A program made the position numbers and the translations under genes. Positions 51,157 to 64,000 of a DNA stretch of 64,000 nucleotides are shown here, one piece after another (position 1 is the stretch's first letter; each line of letters begins with the position of its first letter). The notes below the pieces were generated by a model, which did no database searches, was not told where the DNA came from, and was given only the letters and a program-made list of their open reading frames with translations. Origin of the DNA: Escarpia spicata (lineage: Eukaryota; Annelida; Polychaeta; Sabellida; Siboglinidae); assembly GCA_963995525.1 (NCBI GenBank), contig CAXEFP010001004.1, positions 31,782-95,781 of the forward strand, written 5' to 3'.

Positions 51157-52501
51157 TGCGAATATCGGCATGCGGTTTGAAGCGTACGCTTCCTCTCGCC
51201 GGCGCGAACAAGACGCAGAAGACCGCGTCTCGATAGCTCGAACGGTCGTGATGCTGTAAGCAAACTACACATGGCGATCCCCCGTAGATTAACTCAATTT
51301 ACTTAGTCGAATTTCAAGCATTTCTTACAAAATCTCTCATAGAATCGGTGTTATATACATCTCATACATGTATTTATATTATTTAGTGGCGAAACATGTT
51401 GCTTACTTAAAAATAAACATATGTTTGTGAAATTATACCATTTCTCCCACAAAGTCTATAGAGATCAGTATAAGGTCGACTACCTCTTAAATCGTTCACA
51501 CAGTCAGCTTATTTCAAAAGTTAAAAACGTTCTAAGAAACGTTCTAATGCACTGTCATAATAAAGTAAGTATAATTGTTTGTACATTATGTATATCCTTC
51601 AGAATGGCATAGGTTTTATTTTGTTCAGACAATTGTATCAAAAAATGAAAACCTAGGGTTAAGTCCAACTTGAAAGGGTGTTATCTACCGTGTAGTTTTC
51701 GTTGACTGACGGATACCTTTCCGCAAATTGTGCAGCATTTTGCAAAATTTCAGATACGGAGATACTGCGAATATCGGCATGCGGTTTGAAGCGTACGCTT
51801 CCTCTCGCCGGCGCGAACAAGACGCAGAAGACCGCGTCTCGATAGCTCGAAGGGTCGTGATGCTGTAAGCAAATCATCGAGGCCGATCCCCCGTAGACGA
51901 ACTGACTTAACTCAGAAGAATTTCAAGCATTTCTTACAAAATCTCTCACGCAATCGGTTTCGCTGCGAATATCGGGATGCGGTTTGAAGAGTACGCTTCC
52001 TCTCGGCAGAGCGAACACGACGCTGAAGACCGCGTCTCGATAGCACGAACGGTCGTGATTCTATAGCAAAATTACGAATAAGCGCGGGTAAGCGGCGGGA
52101 GTAAATTTTGCAAAATTTCAGATTCGGAGATACTGCGAATATCGGCATGCGGTTTGAAGCGTACGCTTCCTCTCGCCGGCGCGAACAAGACGCAGAAGAC
52201 CGCGTCTCGATAGCTCGAAGGGTCGTGATGCTGTAAGCAAATCATCGAGGCCGATCCCCCGTAGACGAACTGACTTAACTCGGAAGAATTTCAAGCATTT
52301 CTTACAAAATCTCTCACGCAATCGGTTTCGCTGCGAATATCGGGATGCGGTTTGAAGAGTACGCTTCCTCTCGGCAGAGCGAACACGACGCTGAAGACCG
52401 CGTCTCGATAGCACGAACGGTCGTGATTCTATAGCAAAATTACGAATAAGCGCGGGTAAGCGGCGGGAGTAAATTTTGCAAAATTTCAGATTCGGAGATA
52501 C
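51157..52501. repeat. HOR unit 28: S-A-B (1345 bp)
   Basis: Modules: S 51157-51765, A 51766-52133, B 52134-52501. Units 27-30 alternate SLAB and SAB. Confidence 0.97.
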
Positions 52502-54454
52502 TGCGAATATCGGCATGCGGTTTGAAGCGTACGCTTCCTCTCGCCGGCGCGAACAAGACGCAGAAGACCGCGTCTCGATAGCTCGAACGGTCGTGATGCT
52601 GTAAGCAAACTACACATGGCGATCCCCCGTAGATTAACTCAATTTACTTAGTCGAATTTCAAGCATTTCTTACAAAATCTCTCATAGAATCGGTGTTATA
52701 TACATCTCATACATGTATTTATATTATTTAGTGGCGAAACATGTTGCTTACTTAAAAATAAACATATGTTTGTGAAATTATACCATTTCTCCCACAAAGT
52801 CTATAGAGATCAGTATAAGGTCGACTACCTCTTAAATCGTTCACACAGTCAGCTTATTTCAAAAGTTAAAAACGTTCTAAGAAACGTTCTAATGCACTGT
52901 CATAATAAAGTAAGTATAATTGTTTGTACATTATGTATATCCTTCAGAATGGCATAGGTTTTATTTTGTTCAGACAATTGTATCAAAAAATGAAAACCTA
53001 GGGTTAAGTCCAACTTGAAAGGGTGTTATCTACCGTGTAGTTTTCGTTGACTGACGGATACCTTTCCGCAAATTGTGCAGCATTTTGCAAAATTTCAGAT
53101 ACGGAGATACTGCGAATATCGGCATGCGGTTTGAAGCGTACGCTTCCTCTCGCCGGCGCGAACAAGACGCAGAAGACCGCGTCTCGATAGCTCGAAGGGT
53201 CGTGATGCTGTAAGCAAATCATCGAGGCCGATCCCCCGTAGACGAACTGACTTAACTCAGAAGAATTTCAAGCATTTCTTACAAAATCTCTCACGCAATC
53301 GGTTTCGCTGCGAATATCGGGATGCGGTTTGAAGAGTACGCTTCCTCTCGGCAGAGCGAACACGACGCTGAAGACCGCGTCTCGATAGCACGAACGGTCG
53401 TGATGCTGTAAGCAAATCATACATTCATGCGCTTCACTAATTAGACGACGAGGCATTTGGCGACCTGTCGAGAGTCATAGTTACTCCCTGATTTTACCTG
53501 CAAATTACAGATTCGGAGATACCAAATCTCTCACGCAATCGGTTTCGCTGCGAATATCGGCATGCGGTTTGAAGAGTATGCTTCCTCTCGGCGGCGCGAA
53601 CAAGACGCAGAAGACCGCGTCTCGATAGCACGAACGGTCGTGATTCTATAGCAAAATTACGAATAAGCGCGGGTAAGCGGCGGGAGTAAATTTTGCAAAA
53701 TTTCAGATTCGGAGATACTGCGAATATCGGCATGCGGTTTGAAGCGTACGCTTCCTCTCGCCGGCGCGAACAAGACGCAGAAGACCGCGTCTCGATAGCT
53801 CGAAGGGTCGTGATGCTGTAAGCAAATCATCGAGGCCGATCCCCCGTAGACGAACTGACTTAACTCAGAAGAATTTCAAGCATTTCTTACAAAATCTCTC
53901 ACGCAATCGGTTTCGCTGCGAATATCGGGATGCGGTTTGAAGAGTACGCTTCCTCTCGGCAGAGCGAACACGACGCTGAAGACCGCGTCTCGATAGCACG
54001 AACGGTCGTGATTCTATAGCAAAATTACGAATAAGCGCGGGTAAGCGGCGGGAGTAAATTTTGCAAAATTTCAGATTCGGAGATACTGCGAATATCGGCA
54101 TGCGGTTTGAAGCGTACGCTTCCTCTCGCCGGCGCGAACAAGACGCAGAAGACCGCGTCTCGATAGCTCGAAGGGTCGTGATGCTGTAAGCAAATCATCG
54201 AGGCCGATCCCCCGTAGACGAACTGACTTAACTCGGAAGAATTTCAAGCATTTCTTACAAAATCTCTCACGCAATCGGTTTCGCTGCGAATATCGGGATG
54301 CGGTTTGAAGAGTACGCTTCCTCTCGGCAGAGCGAACACGACGCTGAAGACCGCGTCTCGATAGCACGAACGGTCGTGATTCTATAGCAAAATTACGAAT
54401 AAGCGCGGGTAAGCGGCGGGAGTAAATTTTGCAAAATTTCAGATTCGGAGATAC
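52502..54454. repeat. HOR unit 29: S-L-A-B (1953 bp)
   Basis: Modules: S 52502-53110, L 53111-53718, A 53719-54086, B 54087-54454. No private change noticed. Confidence 0.97.
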
Positions 54455-55799
54455 TGCGAATATCGGCATGCGGTTTGAAGCGTACGCTTCCTCTCGCCGG
54501 CGCGAACAAGACGCAGAAGACCGCGTCTCGATAGCTCGAACGGTCGTGATGCTGTAAGCAAACTACACATGGCGATCCCCCGTAGATTAACTCAATTTAC
54601 TTAGTCGAATTTCAAGCATTTCTTACAAAATCTCTCATAGAATCGGTGTTATATACATCTCATACATGTATTTATATTATTTAGTGGCGAAACATGTTGC
54701 TTACTTAAAAATAAACATATGTTTGTGAAATTATACCATTTCTCCCACAAAGTCTATAGAGATCAGTATAAGGTCGACTACCTCTTAAATCGTTCACACA
54801 GTCAGCTTATTTCAAAAGTTAAAAACGTTCTAAGAAACGTTCTAATGCACTGTCATAATAAAGTAAGTATAATTGTTTGTACATTATGTATATCCTTCAG
54901 AATGGCATAGGTTTTATTTTGTTCAGACAATTGTATCAAAAAATGAAAACCTAGGGTTAAGTCCAACTTGAAAGGGTGTTATCTACCGTGTAGTTTTCGT
55001 TGACTGACGGATACCTTTCCGCAAATTGTGCAGCATTTTGCAAAATTTCAGATACGGAGATACTGCGAATATCGGCATGCGGTTTGAAGCGTACGCTTCC
55101 TCTCGCCGGCGCGAACAAGACGCAGAAGACCGCGTCTCGATAGCTCGAAGGGTCGTGATGCTGTAAGCAAATCATCGAGGCCGATCCCCCGTAGACGAAC
55201 TGACTTAACTCAGAAGAATTTCAAGCATTTCTTACAAAATCTCTCACGCAATCGGTTTCGCTGCGAATATCGGGATGCGGTTTGAAGAGTACGCTTCCTC
55301 TCGGCAGAGCGAACACGACGCTGAAGACCGCGTCTCGATAGCACGAACGGTCGTGATTCTATAGCAAAATTACGAATAAGCGCGGGTAAGCGGCGGGAGT
55401 AAATTTTGCAAAATTTCAGATTCGGAGATACTGCGAATATCGGCATGCGGTTTGAAGCGTACGCTTCCTCTCGCCGGCGCGAACAAGACGCAGAAGACCG
55501 CGTCTCGATAGCTCGAAGGGTCGTGATGCTGTAAGCAAATCATCGAGGCCGATCCCCCGTAGACGAACTGACTTAACTCGGAAGAATTTCAAGCATTTCT
55601 TACAAAATCTCTCACGCAATCGGTTTCGCTGCGAATATCGGGATGCGGTTTGAAGAGTACGCTTCCTCTCGGCAGAGCGAACACGACGCTGAAGACCGCG
55701 TCTCGATAGCACGAACGGTCGTGATTCTATAGCAAAATTACGAATAAGCGCGGGTAAGCGGCGGGAGTAAATTTTGCAAAATTTCAGATTCGGAGATAC
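54455..55799. repeat. HOR unit 30: S-A-B (1345 bp)
   Basis: Modules: S 54455-55063, A 55064-55431, B 55432-55799. No private change noticed. Confidence 0.97.
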
Positions 55800-58120
55800 T
55801 GCGAATATCGGCATGCGGTTTGAAGCGTACGCTTCCTCTCGCCGGCGCGAACAAGACGCAGAAGACCGCGTCTCGATAGCTCGAACGGTCGTGATGCTGT
55901 AAGCAAACTACACATGGCGATCCCCCGTAGATTAACTCAATTTACTTAGTCGAATTTCAAGCATTTCTTACAAAATCTCTCATAGAATCGGTGTTATATA
56001 CATCTCATACATGTATTTATATTATTTAGTGGCGAAACATGTTGCTTACTTAAAAATAAACATATGTTTGTGAAATTATACCATTTCTCCCACAAAGTCT
56101 ATAGAGATCAGTATAAGGTCGACTACCTCTTAAATCGTTCACACAGTCAGCTTATTTCAAAAGTTAAAAACGTTCTAAGAAACGTTCTAATGCACTGTCA
56201 TAATAAAGTAAGTATAATTGTTTGTACATTATGTATATCCTTCAGAATGGCATAGGTTTTATTTTGTTCAGACAATTGTATCAAAAAATGAAAACCTAGG
56301 GTTAAGTCCAACTTGAAAGGGTGTTATCTACCGTGTAGTTTTCGTTGACTGACGGATACCTTTCCGCAAATTGTGCAGCATTTTGCAAAATTTCAGATAC
56401 GGAGATACTGCGAATATCGGCATGCGGTTTGAAGCGTACGCTTCCTCTCGCCGGCGCGAACAAGACGCAGAAGACCGCGTCTCGATAGCTCGAAGGGTCG
56501 TGATGCTGTAAGCAAATCATCGAGGCCGATCCCCCGTAGACGAACTGACTTAACTCAGAAGAATTTCAAGCATTTCTTACAAAATCTCTCACGCAATCGG
56601 TTTCGCTGCGAATATCGGGATGCGGTTTGAAGAGTACGCTTCCTCTCGGCAGAGCGAACACGACGCTGAAGACCGCGTCTCGATAGCACGAACGGTCGTG
56701 ATGCTGTAAGCAAATCATACATTCATGCGCTTCACTAATTAGACGACGAGGCATTTGGCGACCTGTCGAGAGTCATAGTTACTCCCTGATTTTACCTGCA
56801 AATTACAGATTCGGAGATACCAAATCTCTCACGCAATCGGTTTCGCTGCGAATATCGGCATGCGGTTTGAAGAGTATGCTTCCTCTCGGCGGCGCGAACA
56901 AGACGCAGAAGACCGCGTCTCGATAGCACGAACGGTCGTGATTCTATAGCAAAATTACGAATAAGCGCGGGTAAGCGGCGGGAGTAAATTTTGCAAAATT
57001 TCAGATTCGGAGATACTGCGAATATCGGCATGCGGTTTGAAGCGTACGCTTCCTCTCGCCGGCGCGAACAAGACGCAGAAGACCGCGTCTCGATAGCTCG
57101 AAGGGTCGTGATGCTGTAAGCAAATCATCGAGGCCGATCCCCCGTAGACGAACTGACTTAACTCAGAAGAATTTCAAGCATTTCTTACAAAATCTCTCAC
57201 GCAATCGGTTTCGCTGCGAATATCGGGATGCGGTTTGAAGAGTACGCTTCCTCTCGGCAGAGCGAACACGACGCTGAAGACCGCGTCTCGATAGCACGAA
57301 CGGTCGTGATTCTATAGCAAAATTACGAATAAGCGCGGGTAAGCGGCGGGAGTAAATTTTGCAAAATTTCAGATTCGGAGATACTGCGAATATCGGCATG
57401 CGGTTTGAAGCGTACGCTTCCTCTCGCCGGCGCGAACAAGACGCAGAAGACCGCGTCTCGATAGCTCGAAGGGTCGTGATGCTGTAAGCAAATCATCGAG
57501 GCCGATCCCCCGTAGACGAACTGACTTAACTCAGAAGAATTTCAAGCATTTCTTACAAAATCTCTCACGCAATCGGTTTCGCTGCGAATATCGGGATGCG
57601 GTTTGAAGAGTACGCTTCCTCTCGGCAGAGCGAACACGACGCTGAAGACCGCGTCTCGATAGCACGAACGGTCGTGATTCTATAGCAAAATTACGAATAA
57701 GCGCGGGTAAGCGGCGGGAGTAAATTTTGCAAAATTTCAGATTCGGAGATACTGCGAATATCGGCATGCGGTTTGAAGCGTACGCTTCCTCTCGCCGGCG
57801 CGAACAAGACGCAGAAGACCGCGTCTCGATAGCTCGAAGGGTCGTGATGCTGTAAGCAAATCATCGAGGCCGATCCCCCGTAGACGAACTGACTTAACTC
57901 GGAAGAATTTCAAGCATTTCTTACAAAATCTCTCACGCAATCGGTTTCGCTGCGAATATCGGGATGCGGTTTGAAGAGTACGCTTCCTCTCGGCAGAGCG
58001 AACACGACGCTGAAGACCGCGTCTCGATAGCACGAACGGTCGTGATTCTATAGCAAAATTACGAATAAGCGCGGGTAAGCGGCGGGAGTAAATTTTGCAA
58101 AATTTCAGATTCGGAGATAC
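55800..58120. repeat. HOR unit 31: S-L-A-A-B (2321 bp)
   Basis: Modules: S 55800-56408, L 56409-57016, A 57017-57384, A 57385-57752, B 57753-58120. The only unit with a duplicated A before B, an exact 368-bp gain over SLAB. Confidence 0.97.
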
Positions 58121-59465
58121 TGCGAATATCGGCATGCGGTTTGAAGCGTACGCTTCCTCTCGCCGGCGCGAACAAGACGCAGAAGACCGCGTCTCGATAG
58201 CTCGAACGGTCGTGATGCTGTAAGCAAACTACACATGGCGATCCCCCGTAGATTAACTCAATTTACTTAGTCGAATTTCAAGCATTTCTTACAAAATCTC
58301 TCATAGAATCGGTGTTATATACATCTCATACATGTATTTATATTATTTAGTGGCGAAACATGTTGCTTACTTAAAAATAAACATATGTTTGTGAAATTAT
58401 ACCATTTCTCCCACAAAGTCTATAGAGATCAGTATAAGGTCGACTACCTCTTAAATCGTTCACACAGTCAGCTTATTTCAAAAGTTAAAAACGTTCTAAG
58501 AAACGTTCTAATGCACTGTCATAATAAAGTAAGTATAATTGTTTGTACATTATGTATATCCTTCAGAATGGCATAGGTTTTATTTTGTTCAGACAATTGT
58601 ATCAAAAAATGAAAACCTAGGGTTAAGTCCAACTTGAAAGGGTGTTATCTACCGTGTAGTTTTCGTTGACTGACGGATACCTTTCCGCAAATTGTGCAGC
58701 ATTTTGCAAAATTTCAGATACGGAGATACTGCGAATATCGGCATGCGGTTTGAAGCGTACGCTTCCTCTCGCCGGCGCGAACAAGACGCAGAAGACCGCG
58801 TCTCGATAGCTCGAAGGGTCGTGATGCTGTAAGCAAATCATCGAGGCCGATCCCCCGTAGACGAACTGACTTAACTCAGAAGAATTTCAAGCATTTCTTA
58901 CAAAATCTCTCACGCAATCGGTTTCGCTGCGAATATCGGGATGCGGTTTGAAGAGTACGCTTCCTCTCGGCAGAGCGAACACGACGCTGAAGACCGCGTC
59001 TCGATAGCACGAACGGTCGTGATTCTATAGCAAAATTACGAATAAGCGCGGGTAAGCGGCGGGAGTAAATTTTGCAAAATTTCAGATTCGGAGATACTGC
59101 GAATATCGGCATGCGGTTTGAAGCGTACGCTTCCTCTCGCCGGCGCGAACAAGACGCAGAAGACCGCGTCTCGATAGCTCGAAGGGTCGTGATGCTGTAA
59201 GCAAATCATCGAGGCCGATCCCCCGTAGACGAACTGACTTAACTCGGAAGAATTTCAAGCATTTCTTACAAAATCTCTCACGCAATCGGTTTCGCTGCGA
59301 ATATCGGGATGCGGTTTGAAGAGTACGCTTCCTCTCGGCAGAGCGAACACGACGCTGAAGACCGCGTCTCGATAGCACGAACGGTCGTGATTCTATAGCA
59401 AAATTACGAATAAGCGCGGGTAAGCGGCGGGAGTAAATTTTGCAAAATTTCAGATTCGGAGATAC
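58121..59465. repeat. HOR unit 32: S-A-B (1345 bp)
   Basis: Modules: S 58121-58729, A 58730-59097, B 59098-59465. No private change noticed. Confidence 0.97.
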
Positions 59466-60810
59466 TGCGAATATCGGCATGCGGTTTGAAGCGTACGCTT
59501 CCTCTCGCCGGCGCGAACAAGACGCAGAAGACCGCGTCTCGATAGCTCGAACGGTCGTGATGCTGTAAGCAAACTACACATGGCGATCCCCCGTAGATTA
59601 ACTCAATTTACTTAGTCGAATTTCAAGCATTTCTTACAAAATCTCTCATAGAATCGGTGTTATATACATCTCATACATGTATTTATATTATTTAGTGGCG
59701 AAACATGTTGCTTACTTAAAAATAAACATATGTTTGTGAAATTATACCATTTCTCCCACAAAGTCTATAGAGATCAGTATAAGGTCGACTACCTCTTAAA
59801 TCGTTCACACAGTCAGCTTATTTCAAAAGTTAAAAACGTTCTAAGAAACGTTCTAATGCACTGTCATAATAAAGTAAGTATAATTGTTTGTACATTATGT
59901 ATATCCTTCAGAATGGCATAGGTTTTATTTTGTTCAGACAATTGTATCAAAAAATGAAAACCTAGGGTTAAGTCCAACTTGAAAGGGTGTTATCTACCGT
60001 GTAGTTTTCGTTGACTGACGGATACCTTTCCGCAAATTGTGCAGCATTTTGCAAAATTTCAGATACGGAGATACTGCGAATATCGGCATGCGGTTTGAAG
60101 CGTACGCTTCCTCTCGCCGGCGCGAACAAGACGCAGAAGACCGCGTCTCGATAGCTCGAAGGGTCGTGATGCTGTAAGCAAATCATCGAGGCCGATCCCC
60201 CGTAGACGAACTGACTTAACTCAGAAGAATTTCAAGCATTTCTTACAAAATCTCTCACGCAATCGGTTTCGCTGCGAATATCGGGATGCGGTTTGAAGAG
60301 TACGCTTCCTCTCGGCAGAGCGAACACGACGCTGAAGACCGCGTCTCGATAGCACGAACGGTCGTGATTCTATAGCAAAATTACGAATAAGCGCGGGTAA
60401 GCGGCGGGAGTAAATTTTGCAAAATTTCAGATTCGGAGATACTGCGAATATCGGCATGCGGTTTGAAGCGTACGCTTCCTCTCGCCGGCGCGAACAAGAC
60501 GCAGAAGACCGCGTCTCGATAGCTCGAAGGGTCGTGATGCTGTAAGCAAATCATCGAGGCCGATCCCCCGTAGACGAACTGACTTAACTCGGAAGAATTT
60601 CAAGCATTTCTTACAAAATCTCTCACGCAATCGGTTTCGCTGCGAATATCGGGATGCGGTTTGAAGAGTACGCTTCCTCTCGGCAGAGCGAACACGACGC
60701 TGAAGACCGCGTCTCGATAGCACGAACGGTCGTGATTCTATAGCAAAATTACGAATAAGCGCGGGTAAGCGGCGGGAGTAAATTTTGCAAAATTTCAGAT
60801 TCGGAGATAC
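59466..60810. repeat. HOR unit 33: S-A-B (1345 bp)
   Basis: Modules: S 59466-60074, A 60075-60442, B 60443-60810. Directly before an SLL unit. Confidence 0.97.
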
Positions 60811-62635
60811 TGCGAATATCGGCATGCGGTTTGAAGCGTACGCTTCCTCTCGCCGGCGCGAACAAGACGCAGAAAGACCGCGTCTCGATAGCTCGAACGG
60901 TCGTGATGCTGTAAGCAAACTACACATGGCGATCCCCCGTAGATTAACTCAATTTACTTAGTCGAATTTCAAGCATTTCTTACAAAATCTCTCATAGAAT
61001 CGGTGTTATATACATCTCATACATGTATTTATATTATTTAGTGGCGAAACATGTTGCTTACTTAAAAATAAACATATGTTTGTGAAATTATACCATTTCT
61101 CCCACAAAGTCTATAGAGATCAGTATAAGGTCGACTACCTCTTAAATCGTTCACACAGTCAGCTTATTTCAAAAGTTAAAAACGTTCTAAGAAACGTTCT
61201 AATGCACTGTCATAATAAAGTAAGTATAATTGTTTGTACATTATGTATATCCTTCAGAATGGCATAGGTTTTATTTTGTTCAGACAATTGTATCAAAAAA
61301 TGAAAACCTAGGGTTAAGTCCAACTTGAAAGGGTGTTATCTACCGTGTAGTTTTCGTTGACTGACGGATACCTTTCCGCAAATTGTGCAGCATTTTGCAA
61401 AATTTCAGATACGGAGATACTGCGAATATCGGCATGCGGTTTGAAGCGTACGCTTCCTCTCGCCGGCGCGAACAAGACGCAGAAGACCGCGTCTCGATAG
61501 CTCGAAGGGTCGTGATGCTGTAAGCAAATCATCGAGGCCGATCCCCCGTAGACGAACTGACTTAACTCAGAAGAATTTCAAGCATTTCTTACAAAATCTC
61601 TCACGCAATCGGTTTCGCTGCGAATATCGGGATGCGGTTTGAAGAGTACGCTTCCTCTCGGCAGAGCGAACACGACGCTGAAGACCGCGTCTCGATAGCA
61701 CGAACGGTCGTGATGCTGTAAGCAAATCATACATTCATGCGCTTCACTAATTAGACGACGAGGCATTTGGCGACCTGTCGAGAGTCATAGTTACTCCCTG
61801 ATTTTACCTGCAAATTACAGATCGGAGATACCAAATCTCTCACGCAATCGGTTTCGCTGCGAATATCGGCATGCGGTTTGAAGAGTATGCTTCCTCTCGG
61901 CGGCGCGAACAAGACGCAGAAGACCGCGTCTCGATAGCACGAACGGTCGTGATTCTATAGCAAAATTACGAATAAGCGCGGGTAAGCGGCGGGAGTAAAT
62001 TTTGCAAAATTTCAGATTCGGAGATACTGCGAATATCGGCATGCGGTTTGAAGCGTACGCTTCCTCTCGCCGGCGCGAACAAGACGCAGAAGACCGCGTC
62101 TCGATAGCTCGAAGGGTCGTGATGCTGTAAGCAAATCATCGAGGCCGATCCCCCGTAGACGAACTGACTTAACTCAGAAGAATTTCAAGCATTTCTTACA
62201 AAATCTCTCACGCAATCGGTTTCGCTGCGAATATCGGGATGCGGTTTGAAGAGTACGCTTCCTCTCGGCAGAGCGAACACGACGCTGAAGACCGCGTCTC
62301 GATAGCACGAACGGTCGTGATGCTGTAAGCAAATCATACATTCATGCGCTTCACTAATTAGACGACGAGGCATTTGGCGACCTGTCGAGAGTCATAGTTA
62401 CTCCCTGATTTTACCTGCAAATTACAGATTCGGAGATACCAAATCTCTCACGCAATCGGTTTCGCTGCGAATATCGGCATGCGGTTTGAAGAGTATGCTT
62501 CCTCTCGGCGGCGCGAACAAGACGCAGAAGACCGCGTCTCGATAGCACGAACGGTCGTGATTCTATAGCAAAATTACGAATAAGCGCGGGTAAGCGGCGG
62601 GAGTAAATTTTGCAAAATTTCAGATTCGGAGATAC
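60811..62635. repeat. HOR unit 34: S-L-L with one gained and one lost base
   Basis: Modules: S 60811-61420 (610 bp), L 61421-62027 (607 bp), L 62028-62635. One A is gained near 60874 (GCAGAAAGACCG) and one T lost near 61821 (CAGATCGGAG). The gain joins two minus-strand frames into a 166-codon open frame (60427-60927), a chance effect. Confidence 0.95.
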
Positions 62636-64000
62636 TGCGAATATCGGCATGCGGTTTGAAGCGTACGCTTCCTCTCGCCGGCGCGAACAAGACGCAGAAG
62701 ACCGCGTCTCGATAGCTCGAAGGGTCGTGATGCTGTAAGCAAACTACACATGGCGATCCCCCGTAGATTAACTCAATTTACTTAGTCGAATTTCAAGCAT
62801 TTCTTACAAAATCTCTCATAGAATCGGTGTTATATACATCTCATACATGTATTTATATTATTTAGTGGCGAAACATGTTGCTTACTTAAAAATAAACATA
62901 TGTTTGTGAAATTATACCATTTCTCCCACAAAGTCTATAGAGATCAGTATAAGGTCGACTACCTCTTAAATCGTTCACACAGTCAGCTTATTTCAAAAGT
63001 TAAAAACGTTCTAAGAAACGTTCTAATGCACTGTCATAATAAAGTAAGTATAATTGTTTGTACATTATGTATATCCTTCAGAATGGCATAGGTTTTATTT
63101 TGTTCAGACAATTGTATCAAAAAATGAAAACCTAGGGTTAAGTCCAACTTGAAAGGGTGTTATCTACCGTGTAGTTTTCGTTGACTGACGGATACCTTTC
63201 CGCAAATTGTGCAGCATTTTGCAAAATTTCAGATACGGAGATACTGCGAATATCGGCATGCGGTTTGAAGCGTACGCTTCCTCTCGCCGGCGCGAACAAG
63301 ACGCAGAAGACCGCGTCTCGATAGCTCGAAGGGTCGTGATGCTGTAAGCAAATCATCGAGGCCGATCCCCCGTAGACGAACTGACTTAACTCAGAAGAAT
63401 TTCAAGCATTTCTTACAAAATCTCTCACGCAATCGGTTTCGCTGCGAATATCGGGATGCGGTTTGAAGAGTACGCTTCCTCTCGGCAGAGCGAACACGAC
63501 GCTGAAGACCGCGTCTCGATAGCACGAACGGTCGTGATGCTGTAAGCAAATCATACATTCATGCGCTTCACTAATTAGACGACGAGGCATTTGGCGACCT
63601 GTCGAGAGTCATAGTTACTCCCTGATTTTACCTGCAAATTACAGATTCGGAGATACCAAATCTCTCACGCAATCGGTTTCGCTGCGAATATCGGCATGCG
63701 GTTTGAAGAGTATGCTTCCTCTCGGCGGCGCGAACAAGACGCAGAAGACCGCGTCTCGATAGCACGAACGGTCGTGATTCTATAGCAAAATTACGAATAA
63801 GCGCGGGTAAGCGGCGGGAGTAAATTTTGCAAAATTTCAGATTCGGAGATACTGCGAATATCGGCATGCGGTTTGAAGCGTACGCTTCCTCTCGCCGGCG
63901 CGAACAAGACGCAGAAGACCGCGTCTCGATAGCTCGAAGGGTCGTGATGCTGTAAGCAAATCATCGAGGCCGATCCCCCGTAGACGAACTGACTTAACTC
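62636..64000. repeat. HOR unit 35, incomplete: S-L-(L or A)
   Basis: Modules: S 62636-63244, L 63245-63852, then 148 bp of m1 (63853-64000). S carries the G allele (62722) expected after L. The window ends one base before the A/B diagnostic site, and m1 starts L, A and B alike, so the third module cannot be typed. Confidence 0.95.

Larger units (their letters stand above)
1..64000. repeat. Satellite DNA higher-order repeat array, whole window
   Basis: The whole window is a tandem array in one orientation. Every module begins with TGCGAATATC followed by GGCATGCGG or GGGATGCGG. Four modules (S 609, L 608, A 368, B 368 bp) combine into 35 units that each open with S. The sum of the module lengths accounts for the distance between the first and last S to the base once two 1-bp indels (+1 near 60874, -1 near 61821) are counted. 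No stretch of single-copy sequence, inversion or foreign insertion interrupts it. Near-identity of copies shows recent homogenisation. The array runs off both ends of the window, so its true length is unknown. Confidence 0.98.

Noticed and set aside
1..64000. CRISPR array
   Set aside because: There are no short repeats with unique spacers. The repeats are 170-609 bp and everything between them is repeated as well.
1..64000. rDNA spacer, tRNA, 5S or snRNA gene cluster
   Set aside because: I see no rRNA, tRNA, 5S, U1, U2 or U6 core sequence and no Pol III box B type motif in any module.
1..64000. Assembly artefact from collapsed or looped repeats
   Set aside because: Unit types, tag SNPs and private indels vary along the window in a way that a looped assembly of one unit would not give. 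Exact copy numbers still depend on read length and are not proven.

Overview
This window is one continuous block of eukaryotic satellite DNA. I find no credible protein gene, RNA gene or complete mobile element in it. All 64 kb is a head-to-tail tandem array in a single orientation, built from four modules that each start at the same 10-base landmark, TGCGAATATC. S (609 bp) is a GC-rich monomer start followed by about 390 bp of AT-rich sequence. L (608 bp) is three monomers of 198, 240 and 170 bp. A and B (368 bp each) are two monomers of 198 and 170 bp, and differ from each other at only one base that I can see.

The modules form 35 higher-order repeat (HOR) units, each opened by one S, with the grammar S, then 0-3 L, then 0-2 A, then 0-1 B. 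Unit lengths are explained to the base by module arithmetic: SAB 1345, SLL 1825, SLAB and SLAA 1953, SLAAB 2321, SLLL 2433, SLLAB 2561 bp. The window holds 15 SAB, 8 SLLAB, 5 SLAB, 3 SLL, and one each of SLLL, SLAA and SLAAB. It starts with the last 25 bp of a module and ends inside unit 35.

Layout: 26-21250 is dominated by long units (SLLAB, SLAB). 21251-30279 is mixed. 30280-41039 is an uninterrupted run of eight SAB units. 41040-47858 is L-rich (SLL, SLLL, SLLAB). 47859-60810 is mixed with many SAB. 60811-64000 is SLL and a unit cut off by the window end.

Copies of a module are almost identical across the window. The few substitutions and 1-bp indels I noticed act as tags and show how the array grew: unequal exchange in register with the modules, plus local multi-unit duplication. 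Modules A and L are related by an exact 240-bp difference whose breakpoint lies in a 35-bp shared stretch. All four L-to-S junctions carry a SNP that places an exchange inside a 21-bp window.

The organism cannot be named from this sequence. Megabase-style satellite organisation with HORs indicates a eukaryote. The very high density of CpG in the monomers argues against a genome with heavy germline CpG methylation and fits many invertebrates such as insects, but that is inference. A centromeric, pericentromeric, subtelomeric or B-chromosome location is plausible and unproven. I compared units by length, landmark positions and reading, not by a full alignment, so further silent variants may exist.
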